A stretch of DNA of 50,345 nt from Streptococcus pseudopneumoniae (GTDB taxonomy: Bacteria > Bacillota > Bacilli > Lactobacillales > Streptococcaceae), in the NCBI RefSeq assembly GCF_001074975.1, contig NZ_JUUO01000028.1, positions 1 to 50,345 on the forward strand, in the 5' to 3' direction. Position 1 is the first letter of the stretch, and each line of letters begins with the position of its first letter. Made by a program: the position numbers and the translations under genes. Positions 29,101-38,187 of this stretch are shown piece after piece. The notes under the pieces are model-generated. The model did no database searches. It worked only from the letters and a program-made list of their open reading frames with translations, and was not told the origin of the DNA.

Positions 29101-29188
29101 AAGGAGGTAAAAGCGTATGTAGCTAGTAGTCAATTTTAAAAATTTTAATGAAGCAATTTTAATGAAGGAGATAGAATTCAACAAATAA
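29101..29188 (+). pseudogene. decayed divergent small ORF with start-stop (ATG-TAG)
   Basis: An ideal ribosome site, AAGGAGGT (29101-29108), lies 8 nt before ATG at 29117. The next codon is TAG. After that the frame stays open for 21 codons (LVVNFKNFNEAILMKEIEFN and K) to TAA at 29188. It looks like a short gene divergent to the XRE gene with a nonsense second codon. A functional start-stop element cannot be excluded. Confidence 0.45.
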
Positions 29189-29220
29189 AAAAATCTTGAA
29201 ATAAATGCGCCGTTATTTCA
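29184..29220 (-). terminator. terminator of a short minus-strand unit
   Basis: TGAAATAA pairs with TTATTTCA around ACGGCGCA-type loop sequence, followed by AGATTTTTTTATTT. The stop codon TGA of the 28-residue frame upstream is the first three bases of the stem. Confidence 0.7.
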
Positions 29221-29310
29221 CTTATCACTATTTTTATCCTCAATTTTCATATTACTAAACACAGCAACTATCATAGAAAAACATACAGTTACAAAAATTG
29301 CCTTTTACAT
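29218..29310 (-). pseudogene. remnant of a signal-peptide-like small ORF (ATG-TAA)
   Basis: ATG at 29310 is followed at once by TAA, then 28 open codons: KAIFVTVCFSMIVAVFS followed by NMKIEDKNSDK and TGA. The profile (Lys, hydrophobic core, polar charged tail) resembles a secreted pro-peptide. There is no ribosome site, and the ATG touches the potD terminator's T run, so a 5' deletion is likely. Confidence 0.35.
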
Positions 29311-29340
29311 AAAAAAACGAACCAGCTTGACTGATTCGTT
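29311..29340 (-). terminator. terminator of the murB-potABCD operon
   Basis: On the minus strand ACGAATCAG pairs with CTGGTTCGT around TCAAG, followed by TTTTTT. Confidence 0.92.
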
Positions 29341-29356
29341 CCGTGACTGCTAACTT

Positions 29357-30427
29357 CTACTTCCGATACATTTTAAACTGTAGGAAGAGGTCGCTATATT
29401 TTCCTGTCCATTTATGGTCAAATTTCTCATAAACTTCTAGGTGTTTCATGGTTTCAGCATCTGGATAGAAGGCTTTGTCTTCTTTTTTATCCTCTGGGAG
29501 TAATTCCTTAGCTGGTAGGTTTGGTGTTGAATAGCCGACATACTCTGCATTTTTGAGGGCATTTTCGGGTTTCAACATAAAGTTGATAAAGGCATAGGCT
29601 GCATCTTGGTTTTTGACTGTTTTGGGAATGACCATATTGTCAAACCAAAGGTTGCTGGCCTCAGTCGGTACTACATAGCGTAGATTTTCATTTTTTTCTA
29701 GCATTTGGCTGGCTTCACCAGAGAAGGTCACACCGATTGCAGCGTTATTCTGAATCATGTATCCCTTCATTTCGTCTGCCACAATAGCCTTTATATTTGG
29801 AGTCAGTTTATAGAGCTTATCTACTGTCTCTTCCAACTGCTGTGGATTTTTAGAGTTAAGGCTGTAGCCTAGGGAATTGAGTCCGAGTCCCAGCACCTCA
29901 CGCGCCCCATCAAAAAGCATGATAGAGTTCTTATACTCTGGTTTCCAGAGGTCATCCCAATGCTCAGGTGCTTCATCAACCATGGTTTCATTGTAGACAA
30001 TTCCCAAGGTTCCCCAGAAGTAAGGGATGGAGAATTTATTGCCTGGGTCAAAGGACTGGTTGAGGAACTCTGGTCCGATATTTTCAAGACCTTCAAGTTT
30101 TGAATAGTCAAGCGGTACCAAGAGGTCTTCATCCTTCATCTTGTTAATCATGTATTCACTAGGAATGGCAATATCGTAGGTTGTTCCACCCTGCTTTATC
30201 TTGGTATACATGGCTTCGTTGGAGTCAAAAGTCTCGTACTGGACTTGGATTCCTGTTTCTTCTGTGAACTGAGTCAAGAGTTCTGGATCGATATAGTCAC
30301 CCCAGTTGTAGATAACCAGTTTTTGACTATCTCGGCTATTGATTTTACTGTCTAGATGCGTCGCAATTCCCCACAAGACGAGGATAATCGCTACAATTCC
30401 TGCTAAAAATGAATAGAATTTTTTCAT
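29357..30427 (-). CDS. potD: spermidine/putrescine-binding protein
   Basis: A 356-residue extracytoplasmic solute-binding protein for polyamines (KLVIYNWGDYIDPELLTQF start of the mature domain). The N-terminus has one hydrophobic helix (residues 5-23) but no lipobox Cys, so it is probably membrane-anchored by that helix. GGAGGAGCAAGC precedes the ATG. It overlaps the potC stop by 4 bp (ATGA) and closes the operon before a strong terminator. Confidence 0.96.
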   Translation of the reverse strand: MKKFYSFLAGIVAIILVLWGIATHLDSKINSRDSQKLVIYNWGDYIDPELLTQFTEETGIQVQYETFDSNEAMYTKIKQGGTTYDIAIPSEYMINKMKDEDLLVPLDYSKLEGLENIGPEFLNQSFDPGNKFSIPYFWGTLGIVYNETMVDEAPEHWDDLWKPEYKNSIMLFDGAREVLGLGLNSLGYSLNSKNPQQLEETVDKLYKLTPNIKAIVADEMKGYMIQNNAAIGVTFSGEASQMLEKNENLRYVVPTEASNLWFDNMVIPKTVKNQDAAYAFINFMLKPENALKNAEYVGYSTPNLPAKELLPEDKKEDKAFYPDAETMKHLEVYEKFDHKWTGKYSDLFLQFKMYRK

Positions 30428-31197
30428 GCTTGCTCCTCCTTCTCACGTGAGATAAAGTAATATCCAACCACTAGGATAATACTAAAGAGAAAGACAAGGG
30501 CAGACAGGGCATTGATTTCTAAGGAAATCCCCTTACGAGCACGAGAGTAAATCTCGACCGAGAGGGTTGAAAAGCCATTTCCCGTTACAAAGAAGGTCAC
30601 GGCAAAGTCATCTAGCGAATAGGTGAAGGCCATGAAATAACCTGCAATGATAGACGGAGTCAGATAAGGAAGCATGATTTCCTTGAACATCTGAAATTGA
30701 CTGGCTCCCAAATCATAGGCCGCATGAATCATATCCCCATTCATTTCCTTGAGTCGAGGCAAGACCATCAAGACCACGATAGGAATCGAGAAGGCCACGT
30801 GACTAGATAGAACGGTCAAAAAGCCAAGTGAAAACTTGAGTTGAGTAAAAAGAATCAAGAAGCTGGCACCAATCATAACGTCAGGTGCAACCATGAGGAT
30901 ATTATTAAGTGAAAGAAAGGCTTCTTGGTATTTCTTACAAGACTGATAAATGTAAATAGCACCGAAAGTCCCGATAATGGTCGCTATCAAGGCTGATAAA
31001 AAGGCCAAGAAAAAGGTCTGGGTCACAATCAACATGAGGCGACCATCGCCAAACATGGTTTTAAAATGGCTCAAGCTAAAACCTGTAAAGCTGTTCATGT
31101 CGTTTCCTGCATTAAAGGCATAGCCAATCAAGTAAAAGATTGGCAGGTAGAGGACAAGAAAGACCAGTCCCAGATAAAGATTGGCAAATTTTTTCAT
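30424..31197 (-). CDS. potC: polyamine ABC transporter permease PotC
   Basis: A 257-residue permease with about six membrane segments and the EAA loop (HAAYDLGASQFQMFKEIMLP). It pairs with PotB. The start at 31197 follows AAGGAGAGAACG; an upstream in-frame codon at 31224 lies inside the potB 3' end and has no ribosome site. It overlaps potB by 4 bp. Confidence 0.95.
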   Translation of the reverse strand: MKKFANLYLGLVFLVLYLPIFYLIGYAFNAGNDMNSFTGFSLSHFKTMFGDGRLMLIVTQTFFLAFLSALIATIIGTFGAIYIYQSCKKYQEAFLSLNNILMVAPDVMIGASFLILFTQLKFSLGFLTVLSSHVAFSIPIVVLMVLPRLKEMNGDMIHAAYDLGASQFQMFKEIMLPYLTPSIIAGYFMAFTYSLDDFAVTFFVTGNGFSTLSVEIYSRARKGISLEINALSALVFLFSIILVVGYYFISREKEEQA

Positions 31198-32000
31198 CGT
31201 TCTCTCCTTTCCTTGGTCACCCACATGGTGATGAACATAGTCAGGATGAGAATCACACCGATGGTGGAACCCATACCGTAGTTGTCATTGGTTAGGAAGT
31301 TCTGCTCAATGGCAGTCCCCAAGGTGATAACGCGGTTCCCACCAATCAAACGGGTCAGCATGAAGAGGCTCAAGCTGGGGATAAAGACAGATTGAACCCC
31401 ACTTCTCACTCCGTTCATAGATAGAGGGAAGATGACATGGCGGAAGGTCTCCCACTTGGTCGCACCGAGATCGTAACTAGCATTAATGAGATTGTTATCC
31501 ATATCGTCCAAGACATTGAAAATGGGCAAAATCATAAAAGGAAGCTCGATGTAGCTTGCGACAAAAATAAAGGAGAAATCGGTAAAGAGCAACTGTTGCG
31601 AACCGATTCCGATAAATTCCAAGAATTGGTTAATAGAGCCATTTTGACCAAAAATCCCGATAAAAGCATAGGCTTTAAGGAGCAAATTGATCCAGGTTGG
31701 CAGGATAATCAGCATGAGCCAGAGTTGACGGTGCTTGAGACGGGTCAAAAAGAGGGCTGTCGGATAGCTGATAAGCAAGGTCACAAAGGTCACAATTCCT
31801 GCATAAAGCACAGAGTTAAAGCTCATTTTGAGGTAGGTCAAATTTTGTGACGCAAAGTAAGACTTATAATTTTCTAAACTGAACTGGCCTTCGATATTGA
31901 AAAAGGATTGACCGAAAATCAAAACCAAGGGTGCCAACACAAAGAGGACGATCCAGAGAATGTAGGGCACTACAAAGAGTTTAGAGCTTGTTTTCTTCAT
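31194..32000 (-). CDS. potB: polyamine ABC transporter permease PotB
   Basis: A 268-residue permease with about six membrane segments and EAA loop [20 protein letters not shown]. It forms the translocation pore with PotC. The start at 32000 has GAGGAGGAAAGAG upstream, inside the 3' end of potA, and overlaps potA by 20 bp. Confidence 0.95.
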   Translation of the reverse strand: MKKTSSKLFVVPYILWIVLFVLAPLVLIFGQSFFNIEGQFSLENYKSYFASQNLTYLKMSFNSVLYAGIVTFVTLLISYPTALFLTRLKHRQLWLMLIILPTWINLLLKAYAFIGIFGQNGSINQFLEFIGIGSQQLLFTDFSFIFVASYIELPFMILPIFNVLDDMDNNLINASYDLGATKWETFRHVIFPLSMNGVRSGVQSVFIPSLSLFMLTRLIGGNRVITLGTAIEQNFLTNDNYGMGSTIGVILILTMFITMWVTKERRER

Positions 32001-33138
32001 CTCTTTCCTCCTCGATTGCATTGATCAAACCTGCTTCTTGCTCTTCGATTTCCACGTACTCCTCGATACGAGCATCAAACTCTTCTTCTGTTTCGTTGAG
32101 ACGCATGATATGGATGTCTTCTGGTTCAAAGTCCAGACCAATTTCCTCACCCACGATGGCCTTACGAGTCGAGTGGATCATCCATTCATTTCCAAGTTCG
32201 TCATAGGCGATAATTTCATAGTGAACCCCACGGAAGAGCTGAGTATCCACCTTAACTTGGAGCTTGCCTTCTTCAGGAAGGGTAATCCGCAAGTCCTCTG
32301 GACGAATAACAACCTCAACAGGTTCATTCGGCTTCATCCCCCCATCAACTGCTTCGAAGCGTTTGCCGTTAAACTCAACCAAGTAGTCCTCAATCATGGT
32401 TCCTGGCAAGATATTTGACTCACCGATAAAGGTCGCAACAAAGTGGTTAATCGGCTCATCGTAGATATCCACAGGTGTTCCAGACTGGACAATCTCGCCA
32501 TCATTCATAACAAAAATCCAGTCACTCATGGCGAGAGCTTCTTCCTGATCGTGAGTGACAAAGACAAAGGTAATGCCCAATCGTTGTTGCAGTTCCCGCA
32601 GTTCGTACTGCATGTCTGTTCTTAATTTCAAGTCCAACGCTGACAAGGGTTCATCCAACAAAACCACACGGGGTTGGTTGATGATAGCACGGGCAATGGC
32701 CACACGCTGACGTTGTCCTCCAGAGAGTTTACGGATGGAACGTTTTTCATAACCTTCCAACTGAACCATCTTGAGAACTTCCGCTACGCGTTGCTCGATT
32801 TCTTTCTTGTCAATTTTACGCAAGCGGAGTGGAAAGGCAACATTTTCAAACACATTCATATGTGGAAACAAGGCATAGGATTGGAAGACTGTATGGACGT
32901 CTCGCTTGTTGGTTGGGATGTCATTGATACGGACTCCGTCCAGCAAAATATCTCCTGTCGTCGCATCCAGTAACCCTGCAATGATGTTTAGGATGGTTGA
33001 TTTTCCTGAACCAGATGCGCCTAGAAGAGTATAGAACTTCCCTTCTTCCAACTCAAAGTTGATGTCTTTGAGAACCTTGGTGTTGCTGTCTTCAAAAACT
33101 TTAGAAACGTTTTTGAATTCAATAATTGGTTTTTTCAA
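31981..33138 (-). CDS. potA: spermidine/putrescine import ATPase PotA
   Basis: A 385-residue ABC ATPase that drives polyamine uptake. It has Walker [10 protein letters not shown], signature LSGGQRQR, Walker [14 protein letters not shown]-loop [10 protein letters not shown] and a C-terminal TOBE-like regulatory domain with an acidic tail (EEERDEENK). The start codon is TTG: an in-frame TGA lies two codons upstream, and the nearby ATG at 33145 is in another frame. That ATG opens an 8-codon frame overlapping the potA start. Confidence 0.95.
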   Translation of the reverse strand: MKKPIIEFKNVSKVFEDSNTKVLKDINFELEEGKFYTLLGASGSGKSTILNIIAGLLDATTGDILLDGVRINDIPTNKRDVHTVFQSYALFPHMNVFENVAFPLRLRKIDKKEIEQRVAEVLKMVQLEGYEKRSIRKLSGGQRQRVAIARAIINQPRVVLLDEPLSALDLKLRTDMQYELRELQQRLGITFVFVTHDQEEALAMSDWIFVMNDGEIVQSGTPVDIYDEPINHFVATFIGESNILPGTMIEDYLVEFNGKRFEAVDGGMKPNEPVEVVIRPEDLRITLPEEGKLQVKVDTQLFRGVHYEIIAYDELGNEWMIHSTRKAIVGEEIGLDFEPEDIHIMRLNETEEEFDARIEEYVEIEEQEAGLINAIEEERDEENKL

Positions 33139-33145
33139 TTGTCAT
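33119..33145 (-). CDS. 8-codon upstream ORF overlapping the potA start
   Basis: AAGAAGG lies 5 nt before an ATG encoding MTIEKTNY then TGA, in a different frame from potA. The ribosome site is better placed for this ATG than for the potA TTG 7 nt further on. It could regulate potA translation, or it could be chance. Confidence 0.35.
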   Translation of the reverse strand: MTIEKTNY

Positions 33146-33297
33146 TTATTCCTTCTTTTTCATAGATTAACAGATTAGGGCTCTGTCAGGCCGCTACTAC
33201 CTCTTGTAGGAGATTGAACTGCCTACATTCTTCTGCACTAACGATAGGCTTTCACCCCCTTTCTATGATATAGCAGCAGCTTTTTAACTAAAACTTC
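33139..33297 (-). promoter_or_regulatory. 159-nt leader between murB and potA
   Basis: This transcribed spacer in an otherwise tightly packed operon can fold: TGTAGG pairs with CCTACA and CAGA with TCTG. It contains no protein-length frame and no obvious promoter. It might be a structured control region for potA, but no known riboswitch pattern was recognised. Confidence 0.35.
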
Positions 33298-34203
33298 CTA
33301 CTTGCTTTCACCCAAGATACGTACTTCTCTCTCAAGAGTGACGCCAGAATGTTCCTTGACTTTTTCAATCACAGACTCAATCAAGTCCTCGTAGTCTTTG
33401 GCCGTTCCGTCAGCAACATTGATCATAAAGCCTGCATGTTTTTCTGAGACTTCGACACCACCGATACGGTAGCCTTTTAGACCCGCTTCTGAAATCAATT
33501 GTCCTGCAAAATGCCCGACTGGACGTTTAAAGACAGAACCACATGATGGATATTCCAAGGGTTGTTTGAGTTCCCGAAGGTGGGTTAAGCGATCCATTTC
33601 TTGTTTGATGGTCTCATAATTCCCAGGAGAAAGTGCGAATTTAGCTGATAAGACGACTGCTCCAGAATCTTGAATAGCTGAATGACGATAACCAAAGGCT
33701 AAATCATTGACTGATAAAGTCTCGATTTCACCTTCCTTGGTCAAGATCTGACAGGATTGCAGGATATGTGCAATCTCACCACCGTAGGCACCAGCATTCA
33801 TAAAGACAGCACCACCGATACTTCCAGGAATACCACAGGCAAACTCAAATCCTGTCAAACTATGGCGAAGAGCAATGCGAGTTGTTTCAATCAAGTTAGC
33901 CCCTGCTTCTGCTTCAATCGTATACCCATCAACCGAAACATTGTTGAGCTTGTCACACATAATGACAAAGCCACGAACTCCGCCTTCACGGACGATAATA
34001 TTACTAGCATTTCCAAGAACCATCCAGGGAAGGTTTTCCTGATTGGCAAATTTCACCACGCGAGCCATCTCGTAGCGATTACGAGGAAAAACCAAGTAAT
34101 CTGCCTTCCCTCCGACTTTGGTATAGGTATAAGTTTTCAATGGCTCATCGAAACGAATATCAATTCCTTCTAAGGTTTCTTTTAATTTATCTAATACAGT
34201 CAT
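33298..34203 (-). CDS. murB: UDP-N-acetylenolpyruvoylglucosamine reductase
   Basis: A 301-residue FAD enzyme making UDP-N-acetylmuramate for peptidoglycan. It has the FAD-binding [18 protein letters not shown] segment and the catalytic Ser in [25 protein letters not shown] precedes the ATG. It is the first gene of the pot operon, an arrangement kept in streptococci. Confidence 0.97.
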   Translation of the reverse strand: MTVLDKLKETLEGIDIRFDEPLKTYTYTKVGGKADYLVFPRNRYEMARVVKFANQENLPWMVLGNASNIIVREGGVRGFVIMCDKLNNVSVDGYTIEAEAGANLIETTRIALRHSLTGFEFACGIPGSIGGAVFMNAGAYGGEIAHILQSCQILTKEGEIETLSVNDLAFGYRHSAIQDSGAVVLSAKFALSPGNYETIKQEMDRLTHLRELKQPLEYPSCGSVFKRPVGHFAGQLISEAGLKGYRIGGVEVSEKHAGFMINVADGTAKDYEDLIESVIEKVKEHSGVTLEREVRILGESK

Positions 34204-34232
34204 CTTTCTTATCCTTTTATAAAATCCATCCC

Positions 34233-34241
34233 ATTATACCA
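34233..34241 (-). promoter_or_regulatory. murB-pot operon extended -10 promoter
   Basis: TGGTATAAT about 29 nt before the murB start, with a proper ribosome site in the leader. Confidence 0.7.
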
Positions 34242-34290
34242 TTTTTAGCGATTTTTTTCGACGATTTGAGAAGCTTTTTTATTCACGCAA

Positions 34291-34317
34291 GTAAAAAAAG
34301 AGGTTAGACCTCTTTTG
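34291..34317 (-). terminator. terminator of the alsD-yhfC operon
   Basis: AAAAGAGGT pairs with ACCTCTTTT around CTA, followed by TTT on the minus strand. Confidence 0.88.
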
Positions 34318-34322
34318 CATGA

Positions 34323-35072
34323 TTATTTTTTATATAAGATAGTTTTTGTAAAGTATACCAATAGAACAACTTCCACTGTTAGAACTCCTTCGACTAGAAG
34401 GGGATTTGAAATCCAACCAACCTGAGATAGACTTGGAGCCAGATCAAAGAAGGCGTGCAAACCATAAGCAGTTACCAGATAAATCCAATTCTTTTGACGA
34501 ACTCCTTGATATACCCAGAAAGAGAGACCGATTTGCATAACCATAGCCAGCACACGCTCAACACCGAGTAAATAAACCTGCCATCCAGATAGAGATTGAA
34601 CTGTTTCAAGTGAATTTTTTGGAAGGAGATTTGCCAAATCTGGATTTGAAGACTCTAATAACGAGAAAAGGATCAAAAGACTAATCAAGCTTCCCATTCC
34701 GAGGTAGAGTAATTCCAAACCACCATGACCAAGTCCATAGGCGAGGGCATCCGAATCTTCCAAAGTTCTTTTCTTCTCCAACCATTTAAAGAAGACAAGT
34801 CTAGCCGTTTCTTCAAAGAGAGCTGCCATAGTGATTCCATAAAGGACGTATAGAAAAGGATGCTCCTGCATAAGCGAAATGGTTCCATCTTTTTGCGGAT
34901 GAAGAACGAAAAGGTGAACAATTTTCTCCAGTACCTGAGATGAGACAAAAAATGCAACTGCCCCAAGGCCTAAAACTGAAAGGTTAATCTTGTATTTCTT
35001 TTTTGAGAACCAAATGGCAGCTATGAGAAATACAAATAAAACTAGCATTGTGATTATTACATGAATTTTCAT
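34323..35072 (-). CDS. YhfC-family intramembrane metalloprotease
   Basis: A 249-residue protein with about seven hydrophobic helices. The likely metal-site motifs are FEETAR (about residues 93-98) and GLGHGGLELL. These are the hallmarks of the YhfC family, related to CPBP/PrsW membrane proteases. The substrate is unknown. It follows alsD by 12 bp, with AAAAGGAGACAAGT as its ribosome site. Confidence 0.85.
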   Translation of the reverse strand: MKIHVIITMLVLFVFLIAAIWFSKKKYKINLSVLGLGAVAFFVSSQVLEKIVHLFVLHPQKDGTISLMQEHPFLYVLYGITMAALFEETARLVFFKWLEKKRTLEDSDALAYGLGHGGLELLYLGMGSLISLLILFSLLESSNPDLANLLPKNSLETVQSLSGWQVYLLGVERVLAMVMQIGLSFWVYQGVRQKNWIYLVTAYGLHAFFDLAPSLSQVGWISNPLLVEGVLTVEVVLLVYFTKTILYKK

Positions 35073-35084
35073 ACTTGTCTCCTT

Positions 35085-35816
35085 TTATTCTGCCTTTTCA
35101 ATATCTTTTTTCATCTCGTCAACATTGAACTTGGCAAACAAGTATTGACGATCTTGGACTGGGAAACGTTGGTCCAACTGGTCAACTGCTCCCACCTCGA
35201 TAATGCCTTCCTTGATGACAAAGTCCATGACATGTCCACCGAAAGTCAAATCATCTGAGATGAAGTGCAGATGATAGCCCGCCACACTAACCCCATGGAA
35301 AATCTCAGGCGTCCAGAAACCAACAATGGTCCCCGCCACATTGTCACGACTATATTCTGGTTGATGGGTTGCAACATCAGCAAACTTGGTATCTGGTGTC
35401 GACTTGGGAATCATGCGCACATGCATATGCGAAAATTCGCCACGAATCTTAATAGAACGGAAAAGATTTTCTCCATCATAGTATGATTCAATTCGTTTTT
35501 CTAGTTCCTTATCAGTCATTTCAAAACGCTGACGAAAAATAACTTCTGCCTGGTGGGGTACAACTGCTGCATAGGGAATAAGCGCGTCTGGTGAAACTTC
35601 CACGATTTCAGGCTTCTCACCTGAACCCTTAGCTTGATAGGCTTTACCATCTAAGACAATCAATTCTCCATCAATAGAGTCCAAGGTTCCTAGTCCTAAA
35701 TCTCCATGTTCAAGCAATTCACCAACGGTCATTGTCCCGCCGTAAAGTCCTGCCATCAAAGCTCCTAAGGTATTGTATTGGAATAATTTAACTGGTTCTT
35801 GCACGTTCTTATCCAT
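35085..35816 (-). CDS. alsD: alpha-acetolactate decarboxylase
   Basis: A 243-residue enzyme (also called BudA) converting acetolactate to acetoin. The zinc ligands are in GYHLHFISDD and GGHVMDF, with the conserved Glu in the N-terminal half. It disposes of pyruvate-derived acid and affects branched-chain amino-acid balance. The -10 (TGGTATACT, near 35863) faces the divergent MocR gene. Confidence 0.95.
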   Translation of the reverse strand: MDKNVQEPVKLFQYNTLGALMAGLYGGTMTVGELLEHGDLGLGTLDSIDGELIVLDGKAYQAKGSGEKPEIVEVSPDALIPYAAVVPHQAEVIFRQRFEMTDKELEKRIESYYDGENLFRSIKIRGEFSHMHVRMIPKSTPDTKFADVATHQPEYSRDNVAGTIVGFWTPEIFHGVSVAGYHLHFISDDLTFGGHVMDFVIKEGIIEVGAVDQLDQRFPVQDRQYLFAKFNVDEMKKDIEKAE

Positions 35817-35957
35817 TCACTTTCTTGTCTATTATTCTATAAATCTTACTCCTAAGTATACCACATTTGCCCCTAGATGTGAACGAGAGAAACACTCTAG
35901 ACATTGCCAAGAAGCAAAAAAAAGGGTACAATGTAACAAAATCAAGGGAGGTCTGGA

Positions 35958-37229
35958 ATGAAGAAACAAAGCAAGTACCAAGAGGTCGTATCTTATCTGA
36001 AAAATGGTATTGAGTCGGGACGCTTTCCGACGGGAAGTCGCCTGCCTTCTATCCGTCGACTGAGCCTTGACTTCCACTGTAGCAAGGACACCATTCAACG
36101 AGCCTTGCTTGAATTACGGCACGAACAATACCTCTACGCCAAGCCCCAGAGTGGCTACTATGTCTTAGAACAGGGGCAACACCAGGACCTAGAAATCGAA
36201 GTCACTGACGAACATGCCAGCGCCTATGACGATTTCCGACTCTGTGTCAATGAAACCTTGATTGGCAGGGAAAACTACCTCTTCAACTACTATGACAACC
36301 AAGAAGGTTTAGAAGACCTAAGACAGTCCATTCACCAGCTCCTCTTTGACCAAGCCCTCTACTGCAAGGCTGACCAGCTGGTATTGACTTCTGGGACCCA
36401 ACAAGCCTTGTTTATCCTCTCTCAAATATCCTTTCCAAGCCTAGCAAAGGAAATCTTGGTGGAACAGCCGACCTACCATCGGATGAATCGTCTCTTGATT
36501 GCTCAGGGATTGGACTATCAAACGATTGAACGAGGCATTGATGGGATTGACTTGAAGGAACTGGAAGGCCACTTCAAAACAGGAAAAATCAAGTTTTTCT
36601 ACACTATTCCTCGCTTCCACTATCCTCTGGGGCATTCCTATTCTGAGCAGGACAAACGGGCTATTCTTGACTTAGCTGCCAAGTACGGTGTCTATATCGT
36701 AGAGGATGACTATCTAGGTGATTTGGAGTCCAAGAAGGGCCAGACCTTCCACTATCTGGATACAGAGGAGCGCGTCATTTATATCAAGTCCTTCTCAACC
36801 AGCCTTTTTCCAGCCCTGCGGATAACAGCACTCATTCTTCCAAATACTATCAAAGAAGCCTTTGTGGCCTACAAAAATATCCTAGACTATGACAGTAACC
36901 TCATCATGCAAAAGGCCCTGTCACTCTATATTGACAGTCAATTGTTTGAGAAAAATCGTCTAGCTCGCTTGTCCAATCAGGAAACTTACCAAAAACAACT
37001 CGAGGAAAGACTAGCTAACACTCCTTGTCCCCTTCCTCACTTTCCCCTACACGATGGTTTATTGCTAGACCTCAGACAATATCCTAAAATCGCTAGTCTC
37101 AAACACAGCCAACTGGGCTTAGACTTCTTTGAAGAGGCTTACTTGGATGCCTGCCCTTATCAATTTGCCAAGGTGTCCTTAGAAAATCTGGAAAATGTTT
37201 TAAACTATTTAAAAGCAGAATTGGAATGA
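35958..37229 (+). CDS. MocR-type transcriptional regulator (GntR HTH + aminotransferase domain)
   Basis: A 423-residue fusion. The N-terminal winged helix (residues about 8-72, FPTGSRLPSIRRLSLDF) is GntR-like. The rest is a fold-type I aminotransferase domain with VEDDYLGDLE near 248 and a PLP-binding Lys in YIKSFSTSLFPALRI near 277. Such proteins usually sense PLP or an amine and control a neighbouring gene. The divergent alsD is the nearest candidate target. GGGAGGTCTGGA precedes the ATG. Confidence 0.93.
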   Translation: MKKQSKYQEVVSYLKNGIESGRFPTGSRLPSIRRLSLDFHCSKDTIQRALLELRHEQYLYAKPQSGYYVLEQGQHQDLEIEVTDEHASAYDDFRLCVNETLIGRENYLFNYYDNQEGLEDLRQSIHQLLFDQALYCKADQLVLTSGTQQALFILSQISFPSLAKEILVEQPTYHRMNRLLIAQGLDYQTIERGIDGIDLKELEGHFKTGKIKFFYTIPRFHYPLGHSYSEQDKRAILDLAAKYGVYIVEDDYLGDLESKKGQTFHYLDTEERVIYIKSFSTSLFPALRITALILPNTIKEAFVAYKNILDYDSNLIMQKALSLYIDSQLFEKNRLARLSNQETYQKQLEERLANTPCPLPHFPLHDGLLLDLRQYPKIASLKHSQLGLDFFEEAYLDACPYQFAKVSLENLENVLNYLKAELE

Positions 37230-37248
37230 TCTCCAACTCTGCTTTTTC

Positions 37249-38064
37249 TTATTGTTCTACTTCTGTTAGGCTTGCTGCTTTTTCAAGATAGCTTTGGTAG
37301 GTTCCTTCATCCTTGAGTTTTTGGATGACCTTGTCCACCACTTCTTTCAAATCAGCACTATTTTTTCTAAGGGCAACTGCATTGGCTTCTCCGTCCTTCA
37401 TCTTCAAGCTGACAGTTGCGACAGCTAAGTCCGCATTTTTAGCAGCGTAGCTAAGAGCAACAGGTTCATCCATATGAACAGCATCTACTTTTCCAGCCTG
37501 CAATTCATTGACTGCTTCACCCATATTGGTTAGGGAAGTCAACTGAGCTTTTGGCAATTGTTCCTTGACCATAGCTTCTGGAACAGTCCCTTTTTGGGCC
37601 GCAATATTAGCACTTTCAAGGCTTGTTAAATCCTTGTATTTTTCTACATCAGCCTTACGAACCAAGAAACTAATCTTGTTTTCATAGTAAGGGATTGAAA
37701 AATCAAAGACTTCTTTTCTCTCGTCAGTAGCGCTAATTCCCGCAACTGCTAGGTCAGCTTTACCAGTTTGAAGACTGGTCAAGACATTATCAAAACTCAT
37801 GCTTGAAATTTCCAACTTAACCCCAAGTTCATCCGCAATCGCTTGGGCCATATCAATGTCCGCACCGACTACCTGGTTTTTTCCGTCAACCAAGGATTGG
37901 AATTCAAAGGGTGCATAGTCAGGACTGGTCGCCACGACTAATTTCCCCTTTTGCTTAATGGCCTCAATAGCTGACTGAGAACCATTAGAACCTGACTGGC
38001 AAGCTACTAAGAAGAAGCTTGCAAGAAAACTACATAAAACAAATATCCATTTTTTAAATTTCAT
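37249..38064 (-). CDS. amino-acid ABC transporter substrate-binding lipoprotein
   Basis: A 271-residue family 3 solute-binding protein. The signal peptide ends in lipobox LVAC (Cys near residue 22), so it is lipid-anchored outside the membrane. The binding domain starts LVVATSPDYAPFEFQ. No permease or ATPase gene adjoins it; it might serve a transporter encoded elsewhere, for example the binding-protein-less pair at 4107-5524. GAGAGGTTG precedes the ATG. Confidence 0.93.
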   Translation of the reverse strand: MKFKKWIFVLCSFLASFFLVACQSGSNGSQSAIEAIKQKGKLVVATSPDYAPFEFQSLVDGKNQVVGADIDMAQAIADELGVKLEISSMSFDNVLTSLQTGKADLAVAGISATDERKEVFDFSIPYYENKISFLVRKADVEKYKDLTSLESANIAAQKGTVPEAMVKEQLPKAQLTSLTNMGEAVNELQAGKVDAVHMDEPVALSYAAKNADLAVATVSLKMKDGEANAVALRKNSADLKEVVDKVIQKLKDEGTYQSYLEKAASLTEVEQ

Positions 38065-38095
38065 AAATAAACAACCTCTCTGTTAATTTTGTATA

Positions 38096-38128
38096 ATTAT
38101 AACGCTATTCAAGACACTTGTCAAGTGT
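38096..38128 (-). promoter_or_regulatory. consensus promoter with palindromic operator for the binding-protein gene
   Basis: TTGACA (38124-38119), a 17-bp spacer and TATAAT (38101-38096), a perfect sigma-A consensus. The palindrome ACACTTGTCAAGTGT (38114-38128) covers the -35, suggesting repression by an unidentified dimeric regulator. Confidence 0.85.
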
Positions 38129-38187
38129 TTTTCTTGCATTTTCATAAAATATATTTACAAAAAATAGAAATTCAGTGGTTAGTTTAT

